Source: Megaustenia siamemsis (lineage: Eukaryota; Mollusca; Gastropoda; Stylommatophora; Ariophantidae). Taken from it: a DNA stretch of 64,000 nucleotides. A program made the translations under genes and the position numbers. The notes beneath the pieces were generated by a model. It ran no database searches. It was not told the DNA's origin and saw only the letters and a list, made by a program, of their open reading frames with translations. Shown here piece by piece: positions 33,330 through 43,930 of this stretch. The stretch lies in contig JAVIAB010000160.1 in the NCBI GenBank assembly GCA_032433765.1, forward strand, positions 39,305,917 to 39,369,916, in the 5' to 3' direction. Position 1 is the first letter of the stretch, and the number at the start of each line of letters is the position of its first letter.

Positions 33330-33558
33330 ATGCAAATGTGTTTTAGGAGGAATGAACGAGAGTCAAAGTGTGTGATGGAAATTGAAAGAAAGATAGTGAG
33401 GTATAATAGAGTAACACGATAATAGCAGAATGAGAGAGGAGCAGAAAAAGACAAGAGTTATAGAAGAAATCGGAAATGAATAGAGTTAAAAAGAAGACAG
33501 AAATAGGGAAGGAAAAAAAAGATAGAAAAGAGCAAAATAATGAATTAAGACTGATGAA

Positions 33559-33606
<48 letters not shown>

Positions 33607-33900
33607 TGTATGGTAGTTATTGATTGAAAAATTGAAAAATAAACAAACGAAAGCAAAATAATGAAAAAAAAGTAATACATGAAGTAAAAAAACTGAATAA
33701 AATCATAAATAAAGAAAATATATAGAAATAATTAACGATTAAGAAGGAGAGAAAGTTAGTAACATAGCGACAATCCAAGTAGGATAGAGAGAAAAAGTTA
33801 ACAAAAGAAAAAGAGCCATAAAGAGTGAGACGATACTGAGATGAAGCAAGAAAGAAAGAAAAAGAACGAAAGAAAGAAAGAAATAGAGATCCTATTTTTG
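33330..33900. repeat. Purine-rich DNA with (GA)n core
   Basis: (GA)n at about 33,561-33,602 inside several hundred bases of A/G-rich sequence; minus-strand frames here are low complexity. Confidence 0.85.
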
Positions 33901-34520
33901 GCTGACGATATGTCGTGATTATCATTGTATAGAATGCAACGAATCAGCACGAACGTTAACTCCCATTCCTGCAGACAGAGCCTTTCATCAGTACACTGCT
34001 AACGAGAGTATGGATGCCTCCAAAAACGATTTATTATCGAGAAAAACATGGAGATAATTGCACGCACACCCGGAAATGACACTCCAGGACATGGCCGCCT
34101 TAATTCTATGAAAACAGGCATGTTTAATGTCGTAGCTGTATTCTACAAAGCAACAACATTTTGTTTGAATATCCAGCAAAACAAGAACGTATCAGCTGTT
34201 GTTTTTTGTTCTTTCTTCAGATGAGCTTTACAGATACAAATTTATCGGTGTATCCTCGTACAATCTTTTTATCAATAATTTGTTGTTAATTTAGCTCTGA
34301 ATTCTGGTTCAACAATTCCGACTTTGGAAAGGTTTGTTTCATGTTTGTTCAAATATCATTGTCATGTACAGAAATAATCTTCCTTTAATTTGCATCTGTA
34401 TTTTGCCAAGTTTATTGCAGGCTTTTAACAAAATTCAAATATCATTTTCGTGTTCAGAAAGATCCTCACTTTCATTTGCATTTGTACTTTATCAGGTTTT
34501 AATTATGATTATATAAATAT
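33901..34520. other. Unassigned sequence
   Basis: Includes an imperfect direct repeat around 34,340-34,500 (tcaaatatcatt and ttgcat motifs). No gene recognised. Confidence 0.45.
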
Positions 34521-34522
34521 AT

Positions 34523-34680
34523 TACGACAAAGAGAAAAAATACTGGGTATCTTGGTGTCATGACATGGAAAACAGTCAACAACAGAAATGATACGACGTA
34601 CTGTAGATAGAAGATTGTGGAAGGACATGATCACCAACGCCAACCGGTATGGCACATGATGATGATGATGATGATGATGA

Positions 34681-34724
<44 letters not shown>
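34523..34724 (+). mobile_element. LINE-1 3' fragment with (GAT)n and (TA)n tail
   Basis: Last 140 bases of LINE-1, then a long (GAT)n (34,658-34,682) that changes into (TA)n (34,684-34,724). Shows how the LINE-1 tail grows into a microsatellite. Confidence 0.9.
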
Positions 34725-34726
<2 letters not shown>

Positions 34727-35318
34727 TGATTCTGACTGATGCACTGTCAGTACTATCAGCTCTAAAAAGCCCCAAGAACAATGAACTAGATGACTTGAGA
34801 ACAACCCTGATCCAACTATGCAATAACTTCCAGAGAGTAGTCATTCAGTGGATACCATCACACTGTAATTTCACACAGGAACGAACACGCAGACAAATTA
34901 GAAGGAGAGAGTTTACCACAAGAGAACCATCCGCTCAGTTATGATGAAGCCAAATTCATCCTCAAAGGTCAGTACCACGAAAAATGGAAACGAGAATACC
35001 CAAAGCGTAACGAGAGTGACGGATACCATCAACTATCAAGGAGGGATCAAGTCATCATACTTCGCCTACGCACTAGCCACAATAGAATAAGAAATCACAT
35101 GTTCACCAAATTCAAAATAGGTACAACCAGCCTATGCCACTGTACACTGGACAACAAAACATGTTCTACAGGACTGCCCCCAGTACACAGACCTGAGAAG
35201 AGCAACGTGGTCCACACCCACCTCCCTGGAAGAGAAACTATATGGGGCAATCGACACACTTAGACAGCTAACTTTATGAGAGAGTCTGGAATCCTACTCT
35301 GATTGAGTCTTGATTGCA
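34725..35318 (+). pseudogene. LINE-5 RNase H domain and 3' end
   Basis: The frame opens with VILTDALSVLSALKSP and VIQWIPSHCNFT, matching the central RNase H region of I/Jockey-type LINEs (usual continuation GNExAD, here frameshifted). After the shift come YDEAKFILKGQYHEKW and RLRTSHNRIRNHMF, a zinc-knuckle-like LCHC, and an ESGILL-type end. Only the 3' third is present. Confidence 0.85.
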
Positions 35319-35332
35319 GATATATGTATAAC

Positions 35333-35573
35333 ACCGTGGTTAGTGACCTGGACTACAAAGGACAATAGGTAGGGTTCATTTCCAACCGACGGCTTCCGGT
35401 TTCACCCAGCCCTAAATGGGTACCGTATTTTTTTCTGGGAAAGTAAAGCGGCACAGGCGTAATATCGATCACATTACCCCAAAAATCAGGTGCTGAAGGC
35501 CTGTAAAACGTATGGTCACTAACACCATAATCCCTATACGCCACTTGACGTGACGAGGCTCTTTACTTTACTG
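35333..35573 (+). mobile_element. SINE-A, slightly 5'-truncated
   Basis: Begins within the A-box region (ccgtggttagtgacctgg), so the first 20 bases are lost. B box mutated to GGTTCATTTCC; core and terminal inverted repeat present (ACGCCACTTGACGT). It follows the LINE-5 end by about 15 bases and is followed by (TA)n. Confidence 0.9.
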
Positions 35574-35599
35574 ATATATATATATATACACACACACAT

Positions 35600-36560
35600 G
35601 TTTACACTAATGTTTACACTTGTCTTAAATTAATGTTCTTAATTTTGGAGACTCAGAGACTCAGAAACTTGGTGACTATTGAACAGTCCATAAGTGTATT
35701 TTATACATTACTATCTCTCACACAACTTACTTACGACTGCGTCAAGGATATATGAGCACAACTTGGAATACTCTTAAAGCACTTTCACAACACTAAATTT
35801 TATATGTTCATTGATTGATAACTTTTGTCAACTAACTTAAAGATGTCTAACTACTTGAATCCTGTGTCTACTACTTGGAGAATTCTAGCTTTACTTGAAG
35901 ATTACTAACTATTCTTCCTGACTAAACTTTCTTGACTAAACTTTCGTAACTAAACTTCTGTCCTGGTTCTAACTTTCTCTGACTACATTTCTTCTAGTTC
36001 TTCCGATTGTTCCTAAACCTCTAGCTTGAACTGAACTGAACTGAACTGAACTGAACTGAACTGAACTGAACTGAATTGAACTTCTAATCTTCTGAGCCTG
36101 ACTAACTGCTCAACTTCTGGTTCTTTCTACAGCCTAACTTCTAGTTCTTCTTGTTCTAATTGCCCTAAACCTATTGTGTTGAAGTTTAAATACTACAACA
36201 TCACACTTTGTGTGACATATCTTCAGCCAATCAAACCGTCGCAAAGTGACAACTTGCAACCCCTCTGATCACTCGTGGAGTCTATCAACCCTCATTCTTC
36301 TGGCCAAACTTTGACCTATGACTCAAAATTGTCAAAACAAACTGTTTATTACTCTGCGAGCAACCTCTAACTTGATCGCTCCCTCCCTCCGTGACTTCTG
36401 TCTAACCTCTGGTCAGTCTTCAACTCTCCTGGGTTCAGCATCGTCATTACTTCATGACTTTGACCTGTCTTGATAGTTGTTTACAGGACAGTAAAGTCAT
36501 ACGCCCAAATCACGCCCATTTCCACAACTTGCTTGCGTCGAAATTTCCATTAAACTATTA
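35600..36560 (+). repeat. Repeat-M, left part
   Basis: CT-rich sequence with a TTTAAATACT motif at about 36,187, comparable with 59,896. A (CTGAA)n pentanucleotide lies at 36,024-36,080. It appears to continue at 37,655 after an insertion of SINE-E plus Repeat-J. Could be an LTR-type region, but no primer-binding site or flanking coding region confirms it. Confidence 0.4.
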
Positions 36561-36582
36561 TGTCCAGTATTGTTGTTGTTGT

Positions 36583-36903
36583 TATTGCGTTCGCCAGCTT
36601 TCATCTCTGACGAAGTCCCTAGAGACTAGGAACTGAATTTTGCGTGTTAATCCCTTTTTCCCTGGCAGCCGTGTGCATAGGGGTCCCTCGCCGCACAGGC
36701 AGATAACTCCGACTTCGGAGGTACTCATGTTTTTTCCGTCGATGAGTAATGGACGTTTCAAGCCGGGCCTCGCTGCTGAGACCAGGGGTGATTGTCACAG
36801 AGAGAAATCATAAATAAAAATCCCAACCGGTGTAGCCGAGATTTGAACCCACAACCTCTCTGTCCCAAGGCCGGCGTCTTGCCTCGAGACCAACCAGTCC
36901 TCC
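36583..36903 (-). mobile_element. SINE-E copy
   Basis: Minus-strand tRNA-like head (ggactggttggtctcgaggc; B-box-like GGTTCAAATCTCGGC), then gatttttatttatgatttct, the gtactcat/gatgagta region and a 3' end gctggcgaacgcaataac. The tail is a short (AAC)n rather than poly-A. Confidence 0.85.
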
Positions 36904-36904
36904 G

Positions 36905-37650
36905 TGGACATGGAATATGAGGAAACTGCAACAAGGAACACTTTTCATGCAGGGCCTGCAATGGTTCCTGCTGCCTATCCACCATATACCAGAAGTTCAC
37001 GCCCTCCCGAAAGTGATGATCGTCATATTTCTTTAAAAATGTATAGCGCTTGATGATGTTAGGTCATCGTTATTGACTTCAATTTCGAACATATGAACAC
37101 ACAGTTAGTCGTCAGATTATCCCCGTCGCACATCAAACAATAGACCGTAAGATTAGCGTACGGCCGGGCTAGGGATTTACGATGAGCCAATATGATGACG
37201 TAGCACACATTATATTGTCGGACGCACTGCAATGACGCGCCCTTTAGAATCCTGATTACTCTAGTGAATGTAGCCTACGACGAACAGAACACGGTGAAAA
37301 TTCCCTAAAGAGATAAAACTGTGGTTGACGAAGCATTTCACATTAGTGGGTAACATGGAAATAACTTGCATGAAGCAAATCCAACAACGGTCATGAACAG
37401 CACCAATGTGACGTATAGCGCAGAACAAGCCTAGACGATGGAAGGTCGCATTCACAACACTTGATTTGTCGAAAATGGAATATTGCCGGCGTACGACATT
37501 GTTTTATCGGAGCAGATGTAATAAGTTGATCATCATCTTTACTTTAACGCATAGGAGTGCAATGGAGAACCGAAATTGATCAGACATCGAATGCACTTCC
37601 TGCAGCGGTCGAGAGAACGTGGACTAGATCCGCCATCTTAGAAACGGAAG
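36905..37650. repeat. Repeat-J, copy 2
   Basis: Same orientation and near-complete alignment with copy 1 at 1,195-1,882. It extends about 40 bases further (gtggactagatccgccatct) than copy 1. It directly abuts SINE-E. Confidence 0.8.
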
Positions 37651-37654
37651 TCCC

Positions 37655-37870
37655 ATGTTCAGTATAATTCTACCTTTCCTTCCTCCCCACTTTCTGTGTG
37701 TCCACTACCCACTATACACTTTCTGTTCCTTTAACTTGTTACTCTGTCCACCTGAAAAATTTCCTAAACTTGTGTTCTGTCCTAAAACTGATGATCGCCA
37801 TCATATGTTACTGCTATAGTCTATTAATAAATGGGTACCGGTTAATTTACCTGCCGCATGCTTGCATTAG
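37655..37870 (+). repeat. Repeat-M, right part
   Basis: gatcgccatcatatgttact and gctatagtctatt match gtcgccatcatttatcactg and gctatagaccatt at 60,497-60,530. The distance to TTTAAATACT is about 530 bases after removing the inserted block, versus about 600 in the other copy. Confidence 0.5.
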
Positions 37871-38295
37871 CTTACTCTGTTACATTTTTACATCCTATCA
37901 TATCAAGGCGAAAAAGGGATTAAAAGAGACATGTAAGTGTATTAATAAAAGAAAAAAAACAACAACATAGTGAAGAGCAAAACCTCTGTCTAAGCATACA
38001 GAAAACTAAGATAACGTCCATTGACAAAACAAAAAGAAATAATCAAAAGAAGATTAGGAATAGGAAATTAAACGTCATGAAGTACATGTGGAATAATACT
38101 AGCGAGGTAGTGAAAATAAAATTACTAAGGACACGTATCTTCCCGATAGCAACATATGATTGTGAATTATGGACAATCTCGCAATCAGCAACGAATAAAA
38201 TTGATCCAATCAAAACAAAATGCTAAAGAAAAATCTGTAAGATACCTTAGATAATGAAAAAGAGCAATGAAGACAAATTTGGGTTAAGGTTATAT

Positions 38296-38487
38296 AAGGC
38301 CCCGGTATCACCACATACGACTTAAAATCCATAATTGCTCAACCGCCCGTGCTAGTGGAATCATCCGAATTAATATCTCATTTCCCGAACAAAGAAAGGT
38401 AGCCGCAGTCCCCATCATAGCAGTCTCAGCACACGCCAAAAGACGTAAAGCGAAACCGCACATCAGCCATCTGTTCCCCGTCATACG
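38296..38487 (-). repeat. Repeat-K inserted in LINE-7
   Basis: Minus-strand match to 41,280-41,450 beginning ggccccggtatcaccacata. LINE-7 coding sequence flanks both sides, which shows Repeat-K moves as a unit. No clear target duplication. Confidence 0.85.
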
Positions 38488-38636
38488 AATAAAATTAAAT
38501 GCTATAAGCGTGAAAAAGGAACTGGCTTAAAAACACTATTCTACAGAGGAAATTAAAATACTATGGCCATGTCAAAAGTCCTTGAACATCACACGACAAG
38601 AGACTTTGAACATGGCAACAGAATAAGTGGGAGATC

Positions 38637-38905
38637 TGAATGCAACGTTCTGTGGGAGACCTGGCTAGAGACATAGATTCTTTCAGACGAGATGTGGTGA
38701 ATGCAATGCTCTGTATGGGATCTGGCTGAGAGACATAGATTCTTTCAGACGAGATGTGGTGAATGCAATGCTCTGTATGGGATCTGGCTAGAGACAGAGA
38801 TTTTTTCAGACGAGATGTGGTGAATGCAACGTTCTGTGGGAGATCTGGCTAGAGACAGAGATTTTTTCAGACGAGATGTGGTGAATGCAACGTTCTGCAA
38901 AGGAC
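38637..38905. repeat. About 61-bp minisatellite in the LINE-7 tail
   Basis: Four to five units of gaatgcaacgttctgtggga plus tttcagacgagatgtggt. The first unit continues the LINE-7 reading (NRISGRSECNV/FRRDVVNATFC), so the seed is LINE-7. Confidence 0.85.
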
Positions 38906-39062
38906 GTGCGACCTGGTGATGTACAAGAGGACAACAAAAACAATTACCGAATGAATGAGTTAAAACGTTTTTGTTGCATTATTATATTATTTATTCCTTC
39001 CAATAATTTTTAAACAATAACCACTCAAATATAAAAAGAAGAAGATTACCAAAAAGCTACGT

Positions 39063-39348
39063 TGTAGCGTGTAGGGAATATGATGTTAGTACCATATTTG
39101 TTATATAGACCTCAGTAACGTTGTTTTGTTGGGCAATATGGTTAGCAATACGACACTACCGTAATTCTTCTCCAGGAATAATAAGTACCCATATAGTTTG
39201 GCTGACCCTGGAAGCTGTCGATGAAGATGGAACCCGACCACTTGTCTTTTGTCGTACAGTTTACTAGCCACTGAGCTATCGTGGCTGTGGAAGCCGACCA
39301 CTTGTCTTTTGTCGTACAGTTTACTAGCCACTGAGCTATCGTGGCTGT
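39063..39348 (-). mobile_element. Old SINE-A with duplicated tRNA head
   Basis: Highly diverged minus-strand SINE-A. The head segment (ccgaccacttgtcttttgtc to actgagctatcgtggctgt) occurs twice in tandem, 62 bp apart and identical, so the duplication is younger than the SINE itself. Confidence 0.85.
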
Positions 39349-39811
39349 ATAGGCCAGTTCAATAGCCATGGTTGAAGCTATGTGATCATGTATATTTGTG
39401 TCCAATGTTCTTGGCTGTTCTCTGAAATGACCAACAGCCCCGGAGCTGAAAACTGTCAACGACTTATAGCTGACTGTTTGCGTCAATATCAGTGAACAAT
39501 ATATGATCAAGATACTGTCACATTGTACTGAGGTGTAAATGGAAACAGACTTTCTAGTCTGACCAATCGCAGAGAGATTGATGAGGGAAAGCAACACGAT
39601 ACCCTTTAAAGTCTTAATGAAATCGTATGTGTGGAACCTAAAGAATCAAATATCGATTTCTTATGTAACAGTACAACAGTACAACGCTACTTCGTCTATT
39701 TAAATGTCTCTTAATAGTGGGCAATGAAGAGGGGGAGTCATCAGTGGGCGACAGATAAGAAAAATTTTAATAAGAAATCTGGATTCAGAAAACATTTATT
39801 TTTTACATCTT

Positions 39812-39814
<3 letters not shown>
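39349..39814. other. Unassigned sequence
   Basis: A 151-residue minus frame (39,142-39,597) mostly reads through the SINE-A heads; nothing else recognised. Confidence 0.5.

Positions 39815-39891
<77 letters not shown>
39815..39891. repeat. (TA)n microsatellite
   Basis: About 38 TA units. Confidence 0.97.
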
Positions 39892-39892
<1 letters not shown>

Positions 39893-40115
39893 AACGCACC
39901 AAAATGGCAGCTTATTTATATTCGAGCTATGGACTAAGCAATGTTTACATTGAACAACATTGATATATGTTATTGCGGCGAGTTGGCAGATTTTTAAAAA
40001 TGTTTTCAAGGGTTTGAACATAAATGTTTGTTCACAGTTCGTTAACCTTCGCTGTAGATAAAGTCGTTAATTCGATGGCTTCGTTTCGGACGTTTGGTAG
40101 CTAAGGACCTAACTT

Positions 40116-41039
40116 GTGCAAACGGATGGCATTGGCAAGGATCATTTTGAATCTATGAGGTGGGCTCATTTTGTGTTTAACTCAAAAGCATATGTGCTTT
40201 TTAACCAAAGACCTTTTTTTTGGGGACTCAATGAAGATATCCCCGATGGAAGAATAAATTGTACTATTAGTCCCATAAATGATTCGCTTTCAGAGGTTTA
40301 TGATGTAAACAAAGCAGTTTTGTCATTGCAAGTGAATAATGTCCACACCTAAAATTGGTCAGGATTGTGTAGCAGCAGCAGCTTTATAGCGAACACAGAA
40401 AACATCATAGGATTGTGTTGTTCTGAAACAGCTATGTCATGCTACCCTAGAATTGCCTCTAATGGGATTACTGTGACCACAAACCACTCTCCATGTGTGT
40501 GCCACATATTTACACCCCAGAAAGAAACACTGAATATAACAACATCATGTGCCGTCTGTGATATTAATGACCACAGACCAGGAGCCTCCAGTATGATTGA
40601 TACAACTGTTGCACCAAGCATTTCATCAGCAGAGCCATATCTATGGAATGTTAATCTGACATTGTTCTTGAATGATGTCCAAGTTAATGAGACATCAGAA
40701 TCGTGTGGCGGCAGCTACAAGAAGGGAACGGAGAACATCAAGTTCTGCTGCTATAAAAGAGACTTGCCTTACTATCCCAGATTTGCCTTAATTGGGATCA
40801 CTGTAGTTGAAAACGTCTCCTCTTGTGTAAACTACACATTCACATATAAGAGTGAATCAGTGAAGGTCACAAAATCATATTCTCTCTGTGGTTTTACTAA
40901 CTACAGGTCAGGTGGCTTCTGTTGGATTGGAAATGATAACTTACCACCACTGTGTGCCTATATGTTTGGAATTGGAGTCATCAATGATGGCCTAACATCA
41001 TCAAGTGCTATGACGATCATCATTTTCGGGAATACGTGA
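40116..41039 (+). pseudogene. Broken cysteine-rich, N-glycosylation-site-rich protein with internal repeats
   Basis: One frame runs 308 codons with a single TAA at 40,350-40,352; after it the frame is open for 224 codons (40,365-41,036). Two internal repeats about 110 residues apart align: ENIIGLCCSETAMSCYPR with ENIKFCCYKRDLPYYPR, and GITVTTNHSPCV with GITVVENVSSCV. Sequons NCT, NDS, NIT, NLT, NET, NVS and NYT and paired cysteines suggest an extracellular domain. No signal peptide or intron is evident and I do not recognise the family. The last 26 residues lie in Repeat-J/K. It may be an exon of a larger gene, a retrocopy or a dead gene; a stop upstream at 40,110 closes the frame on the left. 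Confidence 0.6.
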
Positions 41040-41457
41040 ACTCCCATGGTATATGGTGGGTAGGCGGCAGGAACCATTGAAGGCTATGTCTGAAAAGTGT
41101 TCCTCCTTGCAGTTTCCTCATATTCCAAGTCCGGCTTGTTGCAGGAGCTACTGAGTTAAGTGCTCTGTGCACACCGTGAGCTGTGTGTCTCATCCGTTTT
41201 GATCCTGCTTCGATATCCCGCTTGTTTACGATGAATGATGATATCGTATGACAGGGAACAGTTGGCTGTGTTCACTTTCTGCGCGGTTTCGCCTTATGTC
41301 TTTTGGCGTGTGCTGAGACTGCTACGATGGGGACTACAGTTACCTTTCTTTGTTTGGGAGATGAGTTAGTAATTCGGATGATTCCACTGGCACGGGCGGT
41401 TGAGCAATTATGGATTTTAATTCGTTGGCTGTGATACCGAGGCCTTCCATAACCAAT
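40956..41457 (+). repeat. Repeat-J/K junction copy
   Basis: 40,958-41,130 matches the reverse complement of Repeat-J (gtcatcaatgatggcctaac, tttggaattggagtcatc), and 41,060-41,457 matches Repeat-K. This copy links the two and indicates one composite element of perhaps 1.1 kb. Confidence 0.8.
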
Positions 41458-41462
<5 letters not shown>

Positions 41463-41533
<71 letters not shown>

Positions 41534-41605
41534 GTATTCGTTCATCTTCATATATATAAATTCGTTATACAGAAATTTTATTTATTCATTCATCTTCACA
41601 TGTGT
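41463..41605. repeat. (TA)n plus ~75-bp block, left copy
   Basis: (TA)n (41,463-41,530) followed by tattcgttcatcttcatata and cagaaattttatttattcat. The same arrangement recurs at 42,414-42,512 on the other side of LINE-4. Confidence 0.9.
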
Positions 41606-41614
41606 ATGTATGTA

Positions 41615-42412
41615 TGACCTTTAGCGTCTTGACAGACGGTTGGTAGCAAAGCAATCATGATAAGTCAGTAGTTTGGTAAAGCATTAGTGTCTCATACTGG
41701 GTGCTGCTTTACTGAACAGCTTCTCTCGTGGCTGAATTTCCCAATCTTGGACATACAGATCCATCCACAGAACGGAGAAGGTGTATTTGCGGTACCTGGC
41801 CTTGTCTCTTTTCTCTTGCGCCTTTTGTCTTCTGAATTTGACATTCCATGTCTCGAAAATTGCTGTGCCATTTTTTTTTTGTTTTTGTTCTCCATGTGCT
41901 ACGATTCGCAGTCACATTTTCCCAGTTTCTTTCACTGATGGAGAATTCTCTCAAGGAAGCCCTGCAAAACATCCTTATATCTCAGCACAGATCTGCCCTT
42001 TGGTCTCTTCCGTCCCTTAGTTCGCCCATACAATATTTGTTTGGGAACACGATTTTTGTCATTCTTCTTACATGGTCCAGCTACCTTAGTCTACGAATCC
42101 TAAGTGTTGCCAATATCGATGGGAGTTTGACTCGTTGTAAGTCATTAGAGCTAGTTACTTTGTTCTGCCATTTAATGTTCATAATCTTGCGAAGGCAACG
42201 TACATGAACGGTGTTTAATCTTTTCTCCTGCCCGGCATAGGTAGTCCAAGTTTCTGATCCGTATAGAAGTGTACTAAGCACACAACTTTTGTAAATTTGA
42301 ATCTTAGTCCTGAGTGTTAAATTGGTGTTGGCCCATGCTCTATCTTTAAGTTTACCAAATGTGAAAGCTGCCTTTCCAATAAGGTATCATCCCTCCGCCG
42401 TGTCCTAACAAG
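41615..42412 (-). mobile_element. LINE-4 3' copy
   Basis: The minus strand encodes STLLYGSETWTTYAGQEKRL, RCLRKIMNIKWQNKV, ILATLRIRRLR and the remainder of the C-terminus, aligning with 11,800-12,750. It is cut at the 5' side within the KAAFTFGKLKDRAW region. This copy keeps residues that are stops in the 12-kb copy. Confidence 0.9.
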
Positions 42413-42413
42413 G

Positions 42414-42512
42414 ATATATATATATATATATATATATAAAATTTTATTCGTTCATCTTGATATATATAACTTCGTTATTCAGAAATGGTATTTATTAATT
42501 CATCTTACATTT
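42414..42512. repeat. (TA)n plus ~75-bp block, right copy
   Basis: (TA)n then tattcgttcatcttgatata and cagaaatggtatttattaat, directly repeating 41,463-41,605. Confidence 0.9.
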
Positions 42513-42524
42513 AAAAGTAAAACT

Positions 42525-43320
42525 CAACATGATGGCGAGCAAAGGACCAACAACTATTCTCCTTGGCGTCCACCCGTTAAGTGAGTGTAAGAGAGCTGTG
42601 TCACTACTTTTCAGCAAAGCCGCTCTATCTGTGCGTTTCAGCCCGACACATCCGTCTTTGGTATGGCTAGATTTTTGCGAACATTTTTTTCCAGGATTCC
42701 GGCCATTATGGTCTACTTTTATCGACTTTTAACTGGAAAGCACACTTTAACGTGCCTCAGAATGCACATCGGATCTCACTACCCGAACAAAGCTATACTT
42801 CAGATCTCACTACCCGGATAGGGCTATACATCAGATCTCACTACCTGGATAGGTCTATACATCGGATCTCACTACCCGGATAGGGCTATACATCGGATCT
42901 CACTACCCAGATAGGGCTATTCATAAGATCTCACTACCCGGATAGGGCTATACATCGGATCTCACTACACAGATAGGGCTAGACATCGGATCTCACTGCA
43001 CAGAGAGGGCTATACATCGGACCTCACTGCACAGAGAGGGCTATACATCGGATCTCACAAACCAGATAGGGCTATACATCGGATCTCACTAGCCGGATAG
43101 GGCTATACATCGGATCTCACAACCCAGATAGGGCTATACATCGGATCTCACAACCCAGATAGGGCTATACATCGGATCTCTCTACCCAAAGGCCAGGGTG
43201 AGGTAAAGTCATTAAGAAACCACGGATTGTTTTTTTCTGAACTCCAACTAACTGTAATAGCAGTCGAACACGATTCCTTCTTGCCCGATCACCGACGTCT
43301 TACCTCTAGATCTTCCTCAT
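42525..43320 (-). mobile_element. SINE-B copy expanded by an internal minisatellite
   Basis: Left of the array is the SINE-B 3' half (minus strand: gtgcattctgaggcacgtta). Right of it is the SINE-B middle (ccagggtgaggtaaagtc, aaccacggattg) and the tRNA-like head with ctagaggtaagacgtcgg, as in the copy at 0.6 kb. Removing the array restores ordinary SINE-B order. Confidence 0.8.
42767..43189. repeat. 31-bp minisatellite inside SINE-B
   Basis: Thirteen 31-bp units of catcggatctcactacccgg plus atagggctata. The unit's catcggatctcactac part equals the SINE-B segment gtagtgagattcgatg (reverse complement, near identical), placing the seed inside the SINE. Confidence 0.95.
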
Positions 43321-43700
43321 TTGCCTTTCAGCGTCGAGGGTTGTACTTCTAATTTCACAATTGAACATTAAAAGATGTTTTTGGCTATGTGGCTGATTTA
43401 AGTTGAGTAGAAGTTACATAAGAAGGTAGAAGGTGCATAAATGTTAATGCCTTTTTTTTTTAGAGAGAATCCTTTGTTTTTGCCCATGAAGGGAAACAAA
43501 TGAACACGATTTAAACAACGTCTAGTCATGAACAATATTCTTTTTTTTTTTAAATTAATCTAAACATTTCAATATTCATTTTGTCAAGAAATAGAAGTAA
43601 TTCAATAAAAGACATATTTTCTTAAATAAGAAAAACTCACGCAATAAGGAGAAAATGTCATGCTTTCTTCCTGAAAAGTTTCTCTACAGCAATTTCCCAT
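43321..43700. other. Unassigned AT-rich sequence
   Basis: Poly-T and poly-A runs, nothing recognised. Confidence 0.5.
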
Positions 43701-43930
43701 TTCTGGATTTGTCGGGGAAACTTATCGGCCCAGAGAATGAAAACCGCTTGTCAAAATGCAGTCGCAGCGAGGTGTTCGGTTCAGAGTTTTTATTTCGCCC
43801 CCACCCCCTTCTCCAACTCCAACCTGTTAAAAAAAAAAAAAGACATCATTCTGGTATTTGAGCTCGCGATCTTCATTGGCGGTAAATTTGATTTTTACCT
43901 ATGCAGAGCTTTAGCTACAGTATCACTTTC
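43701..43930 (-). mobile_element. SINE-C, degenerate copy
   Basis: gaaaaccgcttgtcaaaatg and gttcagagtttttatttcgc match the 17.2-kb SINE-C body in order. The head region is too decayed to show A and B boxes; a poly-A run interrupts it. Confidence 0.55.

Larger units (their letters stand above)
38080..38935 (+). mobile_element. LINE-7 3' end, interrupted
   Basis: The plus strand reads LTRIFPIATYDCELWTISQS, NKIDPIKTKC and SNEDKFGLRLY, the layout of a LINE C-terminal region (usual YGCESWT). It is broken by Repeat-K, then resumes with the ILWPCQ/YYGHVK-type segment and LNITRQETLNMATE. The end is a small tandem array. Confidence 0.75.
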
